DNA from: Syntrophorhabdaceae bacterium
Lineage (GTDB): Bacteria; Desulfobacterota; Syntrophorhabdia; Syntrophorhabdales; Syntrophorhabdaceae
Assembly: GCA_028698615.1 (NCBI GenBank)
Contig: JAQVWF010000022.1
Location: 1 to 39,845, forward strand
Direction: 5' to 3'
DNA length: 39,845 nucleotides
Made by a program: the position numbers and the translations under genes
Notes under the pieces: generated by a model
Database searches by the model: none
Told to the model about the DNA's origin: nothing
What the model saw: the letters and a program-made list of their open reading frames with translations, nothing else
Shown: positions 7,476 to 15,941 of the stretch, piece by piece
Position numbering within the stretch: position 1 is the first letter of the stretch
Layout: every line of letters begins with the position of its first letter

Positions 7476-9571
7476 CAGCGTACCTCCTTCAGATCGACCC
7501 AGAGGAACCCGAAATCGTCGACGGACACATGGGCGCCTTCACCCACGATGAGTGTCGATTCCTTTTCTTCGATGATCGCGGGACCGGGAAACTGTGCCGA
7601 CGGGAAAAGACTGTAGCGGTCATAGACCGTAAAGGGTATGAAATCCTTCGATATCGGCGAATATGCAAGCCGCTGTCCCTTGACAGCCATATCCATGGTG
7701 CGGCCCTTCCCGTCCAGTTTTGGCAATTGCAGGAGCTTCTCGGGAAGGCTGGCCCTGACCTTGAAGTTGATGAACTCCACTTCAGAGTCCGGGTATGTCC
7801 TTCCGTAGAGCTTCTCGTAAGCGTCGTCAAAAAGTTTCCGCACCTGCGCCCTCGTCACCGCGGCAAAGTTGCCGTCGGGCACGGAAATGTTCATCTCCGA
7901 GCCCTGGCCGACGAAACGCATGTCCAGGGACCTGTCGAAGCGGATCGTGTCCCCGGTGGCCTCTTTTCTCAGTATGTTCCCGGCGTCCCTTTCGAGTCCC
8001 CTGAAGATCTCCTCCATATCGGCGAAAGACACGTCTGCGAGGGACACCTTGTGGCTTCTCAGGAGGTCAAAGGCCCGCGGAGCCGTAAAGAAACCCATCG
8101 CCGACCCGACACCCGCATTGGGGGGAATGAGCATTCGGGGCGCCCCCAGTTTCTTCGCAAGGCCGTAGGCATGGACCGGTCCGGCCCCGCCGAAGGCGGA
8201 GATCGTGACGATCTTTGGGTTGCCTCCTTTTTCCGCTATGTGCGTCTTTGCGGCGGCCGCCATCGTTTCGTTGATAAGATCGTGGATTCCCCAGACGGCC
8301 TGGATGAAGGAAACGCCAAGCGGTTTCGCTATCTTCTCCTCGACCCCGCGGCGCGCGCCCTCCTTGTCGAGTTTCATCGTCCCGCCGAGAAAGTAGTTCT
8401 CGTCAAGATAACCCAGAAGGAGGTCTGCATCGGTTACACAGGGGTCCTGGCCTCCCCGGCCGTAGCAGATGGGCCCGGGGTCCGCGCCCGAGCTCTCCGG
8501 CCCCACATGGAGTGTTCCAAGCTTGCTCACCTTCGCTATGCTGCCCCCTCCGGCGCCTATCTCCATGAGATCGACGACGGGGACCTGGATGGTAAGCCCG
8601 CTCCCCTTCATGAACCTCTGGACCCGACCGACTTCGAAGGTTGGCACCACACCGGCAACACCTTTCTGGATAAGACACGACTTGGCGGTCGTACCGCCCA
8701 TGTCAAAGCAGAACATCTCGGGAATGTTGAAATGTTTCCCGTAATACTGCCCCGCTATGACGGCGGCGGTCGGCCCCGATTCGATGATGCGCACGGGGAA
8801 TTCGGCGGCGGTTTCGACGGAGGTGACCCCTCCGCTCGATAGCATTATGAAGAGCTTGCCTGTAAAACCTATGGACCGGAGCCGTCCCGAAAGTTTGGAT
8901 AGGTATCGCCCGGTGAGAGGCTTTACGTAAGCGTTCGTCACTGTGGTGCTCGTTCTTTCATACTCCTTTATCTGAGGGAGGACATGATAGGAGATCGACG
9001 TTGAAACCCCCGGCGCCTCCTTGTGGATGATGTCCTCGATCATCCGTTCGTGAGCCGGGTTCTCGAAGGAATTGAGAAGACATACGGCAATGGATTCGAC
9101 ACCCATTTCAACAAGCGCCCGCACCGTCCTTCGGGCATCTTCGGGATCCAGCGCCTTCAGGACGGTCCCGTCGCTTCGTATTCTTTCATCCACCTCTATG
9201 CGGAATCTCCTCGGAATGAGCGGTTGAGGAAACTCCGAGAATATATCATAGGGGGCGTAGCGGATCTCCCGGCCGATCTCCAGTATGTCCCTGAAGCCTT
9301 TCGTGGTGATAAGGCCCGTTCTCGCTCCCTTCCTCTCGATTATGGAATTGATGACCAGCGTCGTCCCGTGTATCAGTTCGTCCAGTTTCCCCATGAAACC
9401 CGGAGTCGTCTTCTCGAGCCCCCGTATCCCCTCCTCCACGGCATCCGATGGGTCCCGGGGCGTCGTCAGGCACTTCCCCGTCTTTATCTCTCCCGTTTGG
9501 TCATCGAGCAGGACAAAATCAGTGAACGTGCCCCCGATATCGCAACCCAGCCGGTAATACCTGTCTTGCAT
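7475..9571 (-). CDS. Hydantoinase A/oxoprolinase-family subunit (HyuA-like)
   Basis: A 698-residue ATP-dependent subunit of the HyuA family, with an actin/hexokinase-like ATPase fold. The N-terminal phosphate loop GCDIGGTFTDF (about residues 8-18), HGTTLVINSI, and the second phosphate motif FDMGGTTAKSCLI mark the nucleotide site; GAGGGSIA and the FGGAGP segment are also family-typical. The ATG at 9571 is chosen because AAAGGGGG lies just upstream; the 40 extra residues of the longer frame are low-quality sequence from the gap. A 131-nt gap separates it from the mutase gene, the largest inside the run, but I saw no clear promoter there. It is expected to work with HyuB in ATP-driven lactam hydrolysis. 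Confidence 0.9.
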   Translation of the reverse strand: MQDRYYRLGCDIGGTFTDFVLLDDQTGEIKTGKCLTTPRDPSDAVEEGIRGLEKTTPGFMGKLDELIHGTTLVINSIIERKGARTGLITTKGFRDILEIGREIRYAPYDIFSEFPQPLIPRRFRIEVDERIRSDGTVLKALDPEDARRTVRALVEMGVESIAVCLLNSFENPAHERMIEDIIHKEAPGVSTSISYHVLPQIKEYERTSTTVTNAYVKPLTGRYLSKLSGRLRSIGFTGKLFIMLSSGGVTSVETAAEFPVRIIESGPTAAVIAGQYYGKHFNIPEMFCFDMGGTTAKSCLIQKGVAGVVPTFEVGRVQRFMKGSGLTIQVPVVDLMEIGAGGGSIAKVSKLGTLHVGPESSGADPGPICYGRGGQDPCVTDADLLLGYLDENYFLGGTMKLDKEGARRGVEEKIAKPLGVSFIQAVWGIHDLINETMAAAAKTHIAEKGGNPKIVTISAFGGAGPVHAYGLAKKLGAPRMLIPPNAGVGSAMGFFTAPRAFDLLRSHKVSLADVSFADMEEIFRGLERDAGNILRKEATGDTIRFDRSLDMRFVGQGSEMNISVPDGNFAAVTRAQVRKLFDDAYEKLYGRTYPDSEVEFINFKVRASLPEKLLQLPKLDGKGRTMDMAVKGQRLAYSPISKDFIPFTVYDRYSLFPSAQFPGPAIIEEKESTLIVGEGAHVSVDDFGFLWVDLKEVR

Positions 9572-9702
9572 GTGTTCCCCCTTTTTAAAGACCTTTCCAG
9601 CAGCCTGAACCGCTCGAACTGTTTGAACGCCGGATGCGGCATATTTGGGCGTCCGAACCGCCGTGAACGGTCCGGACAACCCACGCCACAACCCCCCTTG
9701 CC

Positions 9703-11331
9703 CTAAAAAAGCGCCGGCTCCTGGAACTCCCCGAAGACATCCCTGAAGACCCTGGCCATCTCACCCACCGTCGCATAGGCTTTGCACGACTCCACGAGAT
9801 AGGGCATCACGTTCTTTCCAGCTCTTGTTGCCGTCTCAAGTTCCTTGAGTGTCCGCTGCACTTCCCGATCATTCCGCTCCCGACGGAGCTGCTTGAGGGC
9901 CGCCACCTGTTTTTCGGCGGATTCCCCGGTGTACTCATGGAGCTCCACGTCCATGGGCTCGCCTTCGGTGTGAATGTTAAGTCCCACCTTTTTCAGCTCG
10001 CCCGACTGCAGGCCCTTCTCATACTCATAGGCCTGCCGGGAGACAAGGCGCTGCACATATCCTGTGGCAACGGCCCGTACAATGCCGCCGACCTTTTCGA
10101 CCTTCTCCATCTCCTCTTCTATCTTCGCTTCCATCTCCTTCGTGATGGTCTCGATGAAATAACTGCCCGCGAGGGGGTCGACAGTATCCCGAAGCCCTAT
10201 CTCATCCATGAGAAGCTGCAGGGTGCGAAGGGACAGGATCGCCGAGTGGGGCGTGGGGATCGTGTATGCCTCATCGTAACTGCAAAGGGCGATGGTCTGG
10301 GCTCCGGCAAGTGCGGCGGAAAGCGCGTAATAGGCGCCGCGCATGATATTGTTTTCGGGCTGCGCCTTGGTGAGACCGTAACCCCCGCCGCCGAAGAGAC
10401 CGCGCAGGTACATGTTCGAATCCTTCTTGACCCCGTATTTCTCCTTGAGGTTCCTGGCCCAGAGCTTCCTCGCCGCCCTGAACTTCGCAACCTGCTCCCA
10501 GATGTTGCCGAAAACGTTCAGGTTGAAGGAGAAGTGGCCGACGAAATCATCGACGTCATATCCGCGCTTCAAGACGTTATCTATATAGGCGTTGGCGATG
10601 AGGATGGCGTAGCCTATCTCCTGGGCGGGTGTGGCCCCCGACTCGCGGATATGATAGCCGCATATGCTCACAGGGTTGGTCCGGGGCAGAACGTTCATGG
10701 AGTACTCGATGGTGTCTCCTATGAGGCTCACGGCCGGCTCAACAGGGAAGATCCAGGAGCCTCTTCCGATCATCTCCTTCAAGATGTCGTTCTGCGGCGT
10801 CGCCGATATCCTTTTGGGGTCGAATCCGTATTTCTCCGCCACCGCCTGGTACATGGCAAGCATGATGGAGGCGACGGCATTGATCGTCAGGCCGGAGCCG
10901 ATCTTTTCGAGGTTTATGTCCTTGAAGGCTATCTCAAAATCCCTGAGAGAATCGATGGCCATGCCAACTCTGCCCACTTCACCCTCGGCCATGGGGTCGT
11001 CGGAGTCGTAGCCCATCTGCGTGGGGAGGTCGAAGGCGACGTTGAGCCCCGTTTGACCGTGGGATATCATGAGCTTGAAACGCTCGTTCGATTCCTCAGG
11101 CGTGCCAAAACCGGTATACTGCCGCGTCGTCCATGCCCTGCTCCGGAAACCCTCGGCGTGAATGCCGCGGGTGAAGGGGTACTGCCCCGGCGCGGCAAGA
11201 TCCTTCTCGTAGGAAAAACCCACCTGTTCCAGGTCTTCGGGGCCGTAGCACGCCTTGACATGGATACCCGACTGCAGGGTCACATCGGTGATCCTGTCCT
11301 TTTCATCCTTTGTGTATTTCGCTACTCCCAT
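9703..11331 (-). CDS. B12-dependent acyl-CoA mutase large subunit (methylmalonyl-CoA mutase family)
   Basis: A 542-residue catalytic subunit that lacks its own B12 domain, which is supplied by the next gene upstream. With a constant offset of 17 from Propionibacterium MutB, Tyr72, Gln180, Arg190 and His227 match Tyr89, Gln197, Arg207 and His244. The carboxylate-binding Tyr/Arg pair is therefore kept, as expected for a malonyl/succinyl-CoA type substrate and unlike isobutyryl- or 2-hydroxyisobutyryl-CoA mutases. The usual HxQTxG loop is replaced by LFGGGGYG (312-319), and the HTNS stretch by ALCS (348-351). These departures suggest a different, perhaps aryl-substituted, substrate. The start has a GAGGAGG site. 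Best guess: an arylsuccinyl-CoA/arylmalonyl-CoA mutase. Confidence 0.9.
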   Translation of the reverse strand: MGVAKYTKDEKDRITDVTLQSGIHVKACYGPEDLEQVGFSYEKDLAAPGQYPFTRGIHAEGFRSRAWTTRQYTGFGTPEESNERFKLMISHGQTGLNVAFDLPTQMGYDSDDPMAEGEVGRVGMAIDSLRDFEIAFKDINLEKIGSGLTINAVASIMLAMYQAVAEKYGFDPKRISATPQNDILKEMIGRGSWIFPVEPAVSLIGDTIEYSMNVLPRTNPVSICGYHIRESGATPAQEIGYAILIANAYIDNVLKRGYDVDDFVGHFSFNLNVFGNIWEQVAKFRAARKLWARNLKEKYGVKKDSNMYLRGLFGGGGYGLTKAQPENNIMRGAYYALSAALAGAQTIALCSYDEAYTIPTPHSAILSLRTLQLLMDEIGLRDTVDPLAGSYFIETITKEMEAKIEEEMEKVEKVGGIVRAVATGYVQRLVSRQAYEYEKGLQSGELKKVGLNIHTEGEPMDVELHEYTGESAEKQVAALKQLRRERNDREVQRTLKELETATRAGKNVMPYLVESCKAYATVGEMARVFRDVFGEFQEPALF

Positions 11332-11342
11332 TGCGCGCCTCC

Positions 11343-11744
11343 TCAGGACTTCTTAGCGTTGTCATTGATGAAACTGGTGATCTCCGAGAACGGTGTCCCC
11401 CCGGGGAAGACTCCCTTGACCCCCAGTTCCTTGAGCCTGAGGACATCCCTCACCGGTATGACCCCGCCGACGACGACCATCTTGTCGTCTATGCCCTCTT
11501 CGCGGGCCTTCTTCACCAGCCTTTCGGTTATGGGAATATGTGCGCCGCTCATGATAGACAACCCGATGACATCCACATCCTCCTGGATCGCTATCCTGAC
11601 GATCTGATCCACCGTCCGGTGAAGTCCGGTGTATATCACTTCCATACCCGCTTCCTTGAGGGCGTGGGCGACCACTTTCGCCCCGCGGTCATGTCCGTCC
11701 AGTCCGGGCTTCGCAACTAAGATCTTGATGGGCCTCGTGTCCAA
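11343..11744 (-). CDS. Cobalamin-binding subunit of acyl-CoA mutase
   Basis: A 133-residue B12-binding domain equal to the C-terminal part of methylmalonyl-CoA mutase. The base-off cobalamin motif DxHxxG is present as Asp16-Gly-His18-Asp-Arg-Gly21; His18 would be the lower cobalt ligand. The later SGAH and GGVIP segments line the nucleotide tail. Translation appears to start at TTG (11744), five bases after AAGGAGG; no ATG is placed to give an intact first strand. The large mutase subunit starts 11 nt after its stop, so the two make a split heteromeric mutase. MeaB upstream in the same run would protect it. Confidence 0.93.
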   Translation of the reverse strand: MDTRPIKILVAKPGLDGHDRGAKVVAHALKEAGMEVIYTGLHRTVDQIVRIAIQEDVDVIGLSIMSGAHIPITERLVKKAREEGIDDKMVVVGGVIPVRDVLRLKELGVKGVFPGGTPFSEITSFINDNAKKS

Positions 11745-11782
11745 TAGTGCCTCCTTCCTTGTTTCATCTGTACTTCCGCCCG

Positions 11783-12505
11783 CTACAGCGTTTTACCTGC
11801 GTCGAGTTCCTGAATGATGATGTCCATGCCTCGCAAGATGTGTTTCTTGACCAGTTCCTCGACCCTCTTCTTGTCCTTCTTGCGCATGGCTTTGACCATG
11901 TCCTCATGGTCCCGCAGGGAGACCTTTGCGTAATGTTCACAGCCAAGAAGGGGCCGTCGGTAACGATGAATGGCATCCCTGAAACTGTTTATCAGGGAAT
12001 AGAGTTTGCCGCTTCCCGCGGCCTCGTATATGATCTCATGGAACTGGGTGTTAAGCTGCATGAGCCTGTCCGTGTTGTTGCCTTTTCTTTCGAAGACCTT
12101 CTTGTAGGCGCCTATGCTGTCCTCAAGCTTCTTCAATATCGCATCGGTGATGTGTTCCGTGGCGAGATAGGCGGCATAGCTTTCGAGAAGGGCCCTGATG
12201 CCGAGGGTCTCCTCGATCTCCTCACGGGTGAGACCTTTCACCATGAAACCGCGGCCCCCGCTCTTTTCCACAAGGCCTTCCTGCTCCAGCTTCTTTACCG
12301 CCTCCCGTACGGGAACCCGGCTCACTTCCATCTGCGCTGAAAGCTGGTTCTCGATGAGCCGCTGCCCCGGAGGGATATCACCCTTGACGATCGCCTGCTT
12401 CAGGTAATCGTAGGCCACGTCCCCCATGGAACGAGGTTTACCCAGAGCCCGTATCCCTTTGAGCGGGCTTGTCCTTGACGTTGTCTTTTTCGAAGCTCCC
12501 GTCAT
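11783..12505 (-). CDS. GntR-family transcriptional regulator (FCD type)
   Basis: A 240-residue regulator with an N-terminal winged helix (about residues 25-95, with the family signature SRVPVREAVKKLEQEGLV) and an all-helical FCD ligand domain. FCD members usually sense a small carboxylate or acyl compound through a metal-His site. The ATG at 12505 has a GGAGC site four to five bases upstream; the 71-residue longer frame overlaps fixX and is rejected. It sits inside the catabolic run between fixX and the mutase genes, so it is probably autoregulated. It is the natural candidate to bind the GTATAC sites in the control region at 20500-20675. Confidence 0.9.
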   Translation of the reverse strand: MTGASKKTTSRTSPLKGIRALGKPRSMGDVAYDYLKQAIVKGDIPPGQRLIENQLSAQMEVSRVPVREAVKKLEQEGLVEKSGGRGFMVKGLTREEIEETLGIRALLESYAAYLATEHITDAILKKLEDSIGAYKKVFERKGNNTDRLMQLNTQFHEIIYEAAGSGKLYSLINSFRDAIHRYRRPLLGCEHYAKVSLRDHEDMVKAMRKKDKKRVEELVKKHILRGMDIIIQELDAGKTL

Positions 12506-12543
12506 TTCAGCTCCATTCAGTCCGTCCCCGCATTGAGGCCCGA

Positions 12544-12825
12544 TCAACCGAACCTGTACTGAACTCCATATTCGCCTCCCGGGTAATCCCACGTTATGGA
12601 ACCATAGATGCAGGCTATCATGCACGTGCCGCATTCCAGGCATCCGGCATATTCTACCACCATCTCTCCCGTCTCTTCGTTGAGGGAATAGAGATGCCCG
12701 GGACAGACCGCAATGCACATGCGCTCCTTGCAGCCCGCACAGATCGTCTGATTGAGAACGATATGGCTTTTGGTGTCATTCTTCATCGCGTTGAGGGCGA
12801 TCTTTTCCTCGACCTTCATCGTCAT
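12544..12825 (-). CDS. fixX: FixX-type ferredoxin
   Basis: A 93-residue ferredoxin with two four-cysteine sets: Cys29, Cys32, Cys37, Cys41 and Cys62, Cys65, Cys68, Cys72, so probably two [4Fe-4S] clusters. FixX supplies the iron-sulfur part that is fused to the flavoprotein in mitochondrial ETF:quinone oxidoreductase. Its ATG overlaps the stop of fixC by four bases, so the two are made together. It would carry electrons from FixC towards the quinone. The short distance (38 nt) to the GntR gene keeps it in the same transcript. Confidence 0.92.
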   Translation of the reverse strand: MTMKVEEKIALNAMKNDTKSHIVLNQTICAGCKERMCIAVCPGHLYSLNEETGEMVVEYAGCLECGTCMIACIYGSITWDYPGGEYGVQYRFG

Positions 12826-14111
12826 AATTTCCTCGCAGCCAGGAGGTCCTTCAGGGTTTCCATATTGAGGACATATTTCTTTGCGACCCTTTTTGCCGTC
12901 CTGTAAAGACCTTCCTTGGGTTTGTCATTTATGGTGAATAGCTCATCGAAAAGCTCGCACAGAAACCTCGGGTAGACCGTGAAGAACCGCTGTCTGTCAA
13001 GAACCTCCCGGGAATTGCGGAAGGTCTCCATATCGGGCAGCACGAAGCTCTCCCGCAACCTCTTCTCATAGCGGGACAGGGAACTCTCCGAGACATCGTT
13101 TCCGTCCAGGGCCTCCACCGCTGTGTCTGCCGCCATGACACCCGAGGCGATGGCAAATTCCATGCCCCTCACCGTCAGGCCCAGGTTGAGGGCAAAACCG
13201 GCGGCATCCCCGGCGATGAGCATACCGCCGGTATACAGCTTCGGGGCCGCCCCGATCCCTGCCTCGGAGATGACATGCGCCGAATATTCCCTGAGTTCCC
13301 CTCCCCTGATCCAGCGCTGTACCTCCGGTCGCTGGATGAAACCCTCCATGAGTCCCGGCGCATCGAAGCCTCCGGTGCCGCATATGAGGGAACCGATCCC
13401 GACGACAAGGCCGAGGGAGAGGGTATCGCGATTCGTGTAGAGAAAACCCCCGCCGAACATTCCCTGCGTCACCGAGCCCATGAAAAGACCTGCCGCGCCC
13501 TCATCGGGGCCAAGCCCGAAACGTTCCTCGATCGTCCTTTCGTCGAGCTGATAGATCTCCTTTATCGCCACAGCCAGGTTCTCCGGCTTGTGGGCCTGCC
13601 TCAGACCCGCCTTCTGCGCGAGGAAAGACAACGCACCGTCGGCCGCTATCACTACGTGTGCACCGATCTCCTCGGTACCCGACCTGATACCCGCCACACG
13701 TCCGTCCTCCCAGAGAAGGTCGTCGACCTTCTTTTTCGGGATGATGAAGGCGCCCTTCGCCGACACCTGGTCCGCCAGCCAACTGTCGAATTTCGCCCTG
13801 AGCACCGTATGGCTCATGAAGGGTTCCTTCTTCCATCTTTCGTTCCCGTATTCAAACTGGAGGCCGCTGCCTTCGTCGAGGACGGTTATCATCTCCCTGA
13901 CAACGTGGCGCTCAAAAGGCGCGGAGGCAATGATCCCGGGAAGGTATGTCCGGATGGGATCAACGTAGATGCGCCCACCCGTCACGTTCTTGCTTCCCGG
14001 CGCATCGCCGCGTTCGAGAAGTATCACCTGCTTGCCGGCATCGGCGAGGCGGTACGCGGCGCAAAGCCCGGCAAGCCCGCCTCCTACAACAATGGCGTCG
14101 ATCTTATCCAC
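12822..14111 (-). CDS. fixC: FixC-type ETF:quinone oxidoreductase flavoprotein
   Basis: A 429-residue FAD protein of the geranylgeranyl-reductase/ETF-QO family. The dinucleotide loop GGGLAG is at residues 10-15 with the ribose-binding Glu33, and the GDAAGFALN motif closes the FAD site near residue 300. The start is a GTG (14111) with an AGGTGA site upstream and only 10 nt after etfA. FixC takes electrons from the ETF and, with FixX, reduces the quinone pool at the membrane. In this run it would collect electrons from the two acyl-CoA dehydrogenases, and in a bifurcating FixABCX it could also be the quinone branch of NADH oxidation. Confidence 0.9.
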   Translation of the reverse strand: MDKIDAIVVGGGLAGLCAAYRLADAGKQVILLERGDAPGSKNVTGGRIYVDPIRTYLPGIIASAPFERHVVREMITVLDEGSGLQFEYGNERWKKEPFMSHTVLRAKFDSWLADQVSAKGAFIIPKKKVDDLLWEDGRVAGIRSGTEEIGAHVVIAADGALSFLAQKAGLRQAHKPENLAVAIKEIYQLDERTIEERFGLGPDEGAAGLFMGSVTQGMFGGGFLYTNRDTLSLGLVVGIGSLICGTGGFDAPGLMEGFIQRPEVQRWIRGGELREYSAHVISEAGIGAAPKLYTGGMLIAGDAAGFALNLGLTVRGMEFAIASGVMAADTAVEALDGNDVSESSLSRYEKRLRESFVLPDMETFRNSREVLDRQRFFTVYPRFLCELFDELFTINDKPKEGLYRTAKRVAKKYVLNMETLKDLLAARKL

Positions 14112-14121
14112 GAAAGATCAC

Positions 14122-15102
14122 CTATCCCCTTTCCTTGCGCTTTTTGATCTCTTCTGTCATTGCCGGGAGCACCTCGAAAAGGTCGCCGACGATGCCGTAA
14201 TTGGCATAGTTGAAGATGATAGCGTTGGGATCACGGTTCACCGCAAGGACCACCTTCGATGTATCCATGCCCATAATGTGGTGTATGGCCCCGGAGATTC
14301 CGGCCCCGATGTAGAGTTTCGGCGACACCGTCTTGCCGCTCTTCCCTATCTGGTCCGTCTGATCGCGCCATTTGGCGTCTACAACCGAGCGTGTGGCCCC
14401 GACCGTCGCCCCTATTGCCGCCGCCAGATCCTCGACAAGCTTGAAGTTCTCGGCTGCCTTGAGGCCCCGTCCGCCAGCCACGATGAGGTCCGCTTCGGTA
14501 AGGTCCACGGTATCGCCTCTTGCCTCTTCGACACGCGCGAGATGCGTATGAATAGTCCCCGCAAGCGCTCCCATGGTCCGTTCCTCATATTCGCCGTTTA
14601 TCCCCCGGGGCATGTCCATGGCAAAACTGTTGGGCCGCGCCGTCAAAACCACGGGCGATGCCAGGAAGGCAACTTCCGCGAAGACCTTCCCCCCGAACAT
14701 GGGCCTTATGAATGTCATCGGTTCATCGAACCAGTTCGCCCCCGTCACGTCGGAAACCATGCCCGTTCCCAGCATGACCGCCACACGGGGGAGGAAATCC
14801 CGCCCCATGCCCGTTGCACCGGCAATGATCATCCGGGCACCCGTTTCCCTGGCATAACCCGCCAGCGCCCCGGCATAGCCTTCCGGGCTGTACGATGCAA
14901 GCTCGGGGTCGGTGAACCGGACGAGCTTGTGCGCGCAGGAAAGGAGCCTTTCCTTAAGCGCATCGGACACAGCGCCGAAACAGACGGCTTCCGGGCTGAA
15001 CCGACCGCTTTCGGCCAGCCTGGCCGCCTCGCACAGAAGTTCCATGGATGCTTTTCTCGGCTCATCGCCCTTCGTTTCCACGAACACAAGGACCTTGTCC
15101 AT
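14122..15102 (-). CDS. etfA: Electron transfer flavoprotein alpha subunit (FixB/EtfA)
   Basis: A 326-residue ETF alpha subunit. The FAD-binding C-terminal domain is intact: GGRGLK (210-215), ATRSVVD with Arg238, SGKTVSPKLYIGAGISGA (255-272), and the final D-x5-ANYGIVGD segment (about 292-307). It pairs with the beta subunit encoded 14 nt upstream. The gene order etfB-etfA-fixC-fixX equals fixABCX. Electrons from the neighbouring acyl-CoA dehydrogenases would enter here. Whether the pair is the simple or the bifurcating kind I could not decide by eye. Confidence 0.95.
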   Translation of the reverse strand: MDKVLVFVETKGDEPRKASMELLCEAARLAESGRFSPEAVCFGAVSDALKERLLSCAHKLVRFTDPELASYSPEGYAGALAGYARETGARMIIAGATGMGRDFLPRVAVMLGTGMVSDVTGANWFDEPMTFIRPMFGGKVFAEVAFLASPVVLTARPNSFAMDMPRGINGEYEERTMGALAGTIHTHLARVEEARGDTVDLTEADLIVAGGRGLKAAENFKLVEDLAAAIGATVGATRSVVDAKWRDQTDQIGKSGKTVSPKLYIGAGISGAIHHIMGMDTSKVVLAVNRDPNAIIFNYANYGIVGDLFEVLPAMTEEIKKRKERG

Positions 15103-15116
15103 CTTTGCCCCCTGTC

Positions 15117-15899
15117 TTATATGACCCTTTCGACGTCCATGAGGATCCTCACGGCCTCGGCCGCCGCCTCCCCTGGTTCGCCCTCAATGAGATGCACCGC
15201 CGGCCGTTTCTTTGGCGGCAGATAGCGCAATATCCTGGTCTTCGAACTCTCCGGGCCGGCCATGTCTCTCGTGAGCCCCAGATCTTCCACGGGTACCTTC
15301 GGTATCTGCACCTTCATGGCCTTCATGACGCCCGTTATCAATGGAACCCTCGGTTCGTTAAGGCCTTTCTGCGCCGTGAAGATGGCGGGGAGGGCCACCT
15401 CGATGACCTCTTTTGCACCCTCGAGGGATGATTCCGCCGTGGCCTTTCCGTCAGAGACGTCAAGTCTGACAACGACACCCACGTGGGGAAGGCCCAAAAA
15501 CTGGGCGACCATCTGGGGAACCTCGCCGCGGTCGGCATCTATGGCCTGCCTGCCGCAAAGGACGACATCGAAGGTCTCCTTCTCCAGGGCGCGGCTGAGC
15601 GCAAGCGCCGTGTTGTAACCATCGCTGCCCGCAAAGGATTCATCTTCGATAAGCAGCGCCTCGTCGGCCCCCATCGCAATGGCCGTACGAAGCGCCTCTA
15701 TCGCCTTTGGGCCCCCAAGGGATATGACCTTCACCGTGCCCCCGTGTTTTTCCCTCATCCTCAAAGCTTCCTCGAGGGCAAACTCATCGAAAAAATTGGT
15801 GGCAAACTTGGGCTCAATGTTAAGGTCCTTTCCGCTTGCGGCAATCTCCACCAGGGCCTCAGGGTCCGGTACCTGTTTGACGAGAACTAAAATATTCAT
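15117..15899 (-). CDS. etfB: Electron transfer flavoprotein beta subunit (FixA/EtfB)
   Basis: A 260-residue ETF beta subunit. The N-terminal nucleotide-binding strand MNILVLVKQVPD, the FDEFALEEALR helix (37-47) and the CGRQAIDADRG loop (115-125) are typical. In simple ETFs this subunit binds AMP; in bifurcating ones a second FAD that oxidises NADH. The start has a GAGGTAAGATGAA ribosome context. It is the first gene of the etfB-etfA-fixC-fixX block and follows the first acyl-CoA dehydrogenase by 42 nt. Confidence 0.95.
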   Translation of the reverse strand: MNILVLVKQVPDPEALVEIAASGKDLNIEPKFATNFFDEFALEEALRMREKHGGTVKVISLGGPKAIEALRTAIAMGADEALLIEDESFAGSDGYNTALALSRALEKETFDVVLCGRQAIDADRGEVPQMVAQFLGLPHVGVVVRLDVSDGKATAESSLEGAKEVIEVALPAIFTAQKGLNEPRVPLITGVMKAMKVQIPKVPVEDLGLTRDMAGPESSKTRILRYLPPKKRPAVHLIEGEPGEAAAEAVRILMDVERVI

Positions 15900-15941
15900 T
15901 TCATCTTACCTCGCACTCTTTTTTCGCGGAGGAACGATCCA

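Noticed and set aside
5766-9571. Hydantoin or acetone metabolism for HyuAB
   Set aside because: No carbamoylase, racemase or third carboxylase subunit lies next to them; the surrounding CoA and B12 genes point to a lactam intermediate instead. It is kept as an alternative, not as the call.
9937-11607. Open frame of 556 codons on the plus strand
   Set aside because: It lies wholly antisense to the two mutase genes, has no ribosome site and no recognisable motif. Similar long plus-strand frames (585-1760, 7448-8842, 15987-17240, 17246-18250) are also shadows caused by high G+C codon use.
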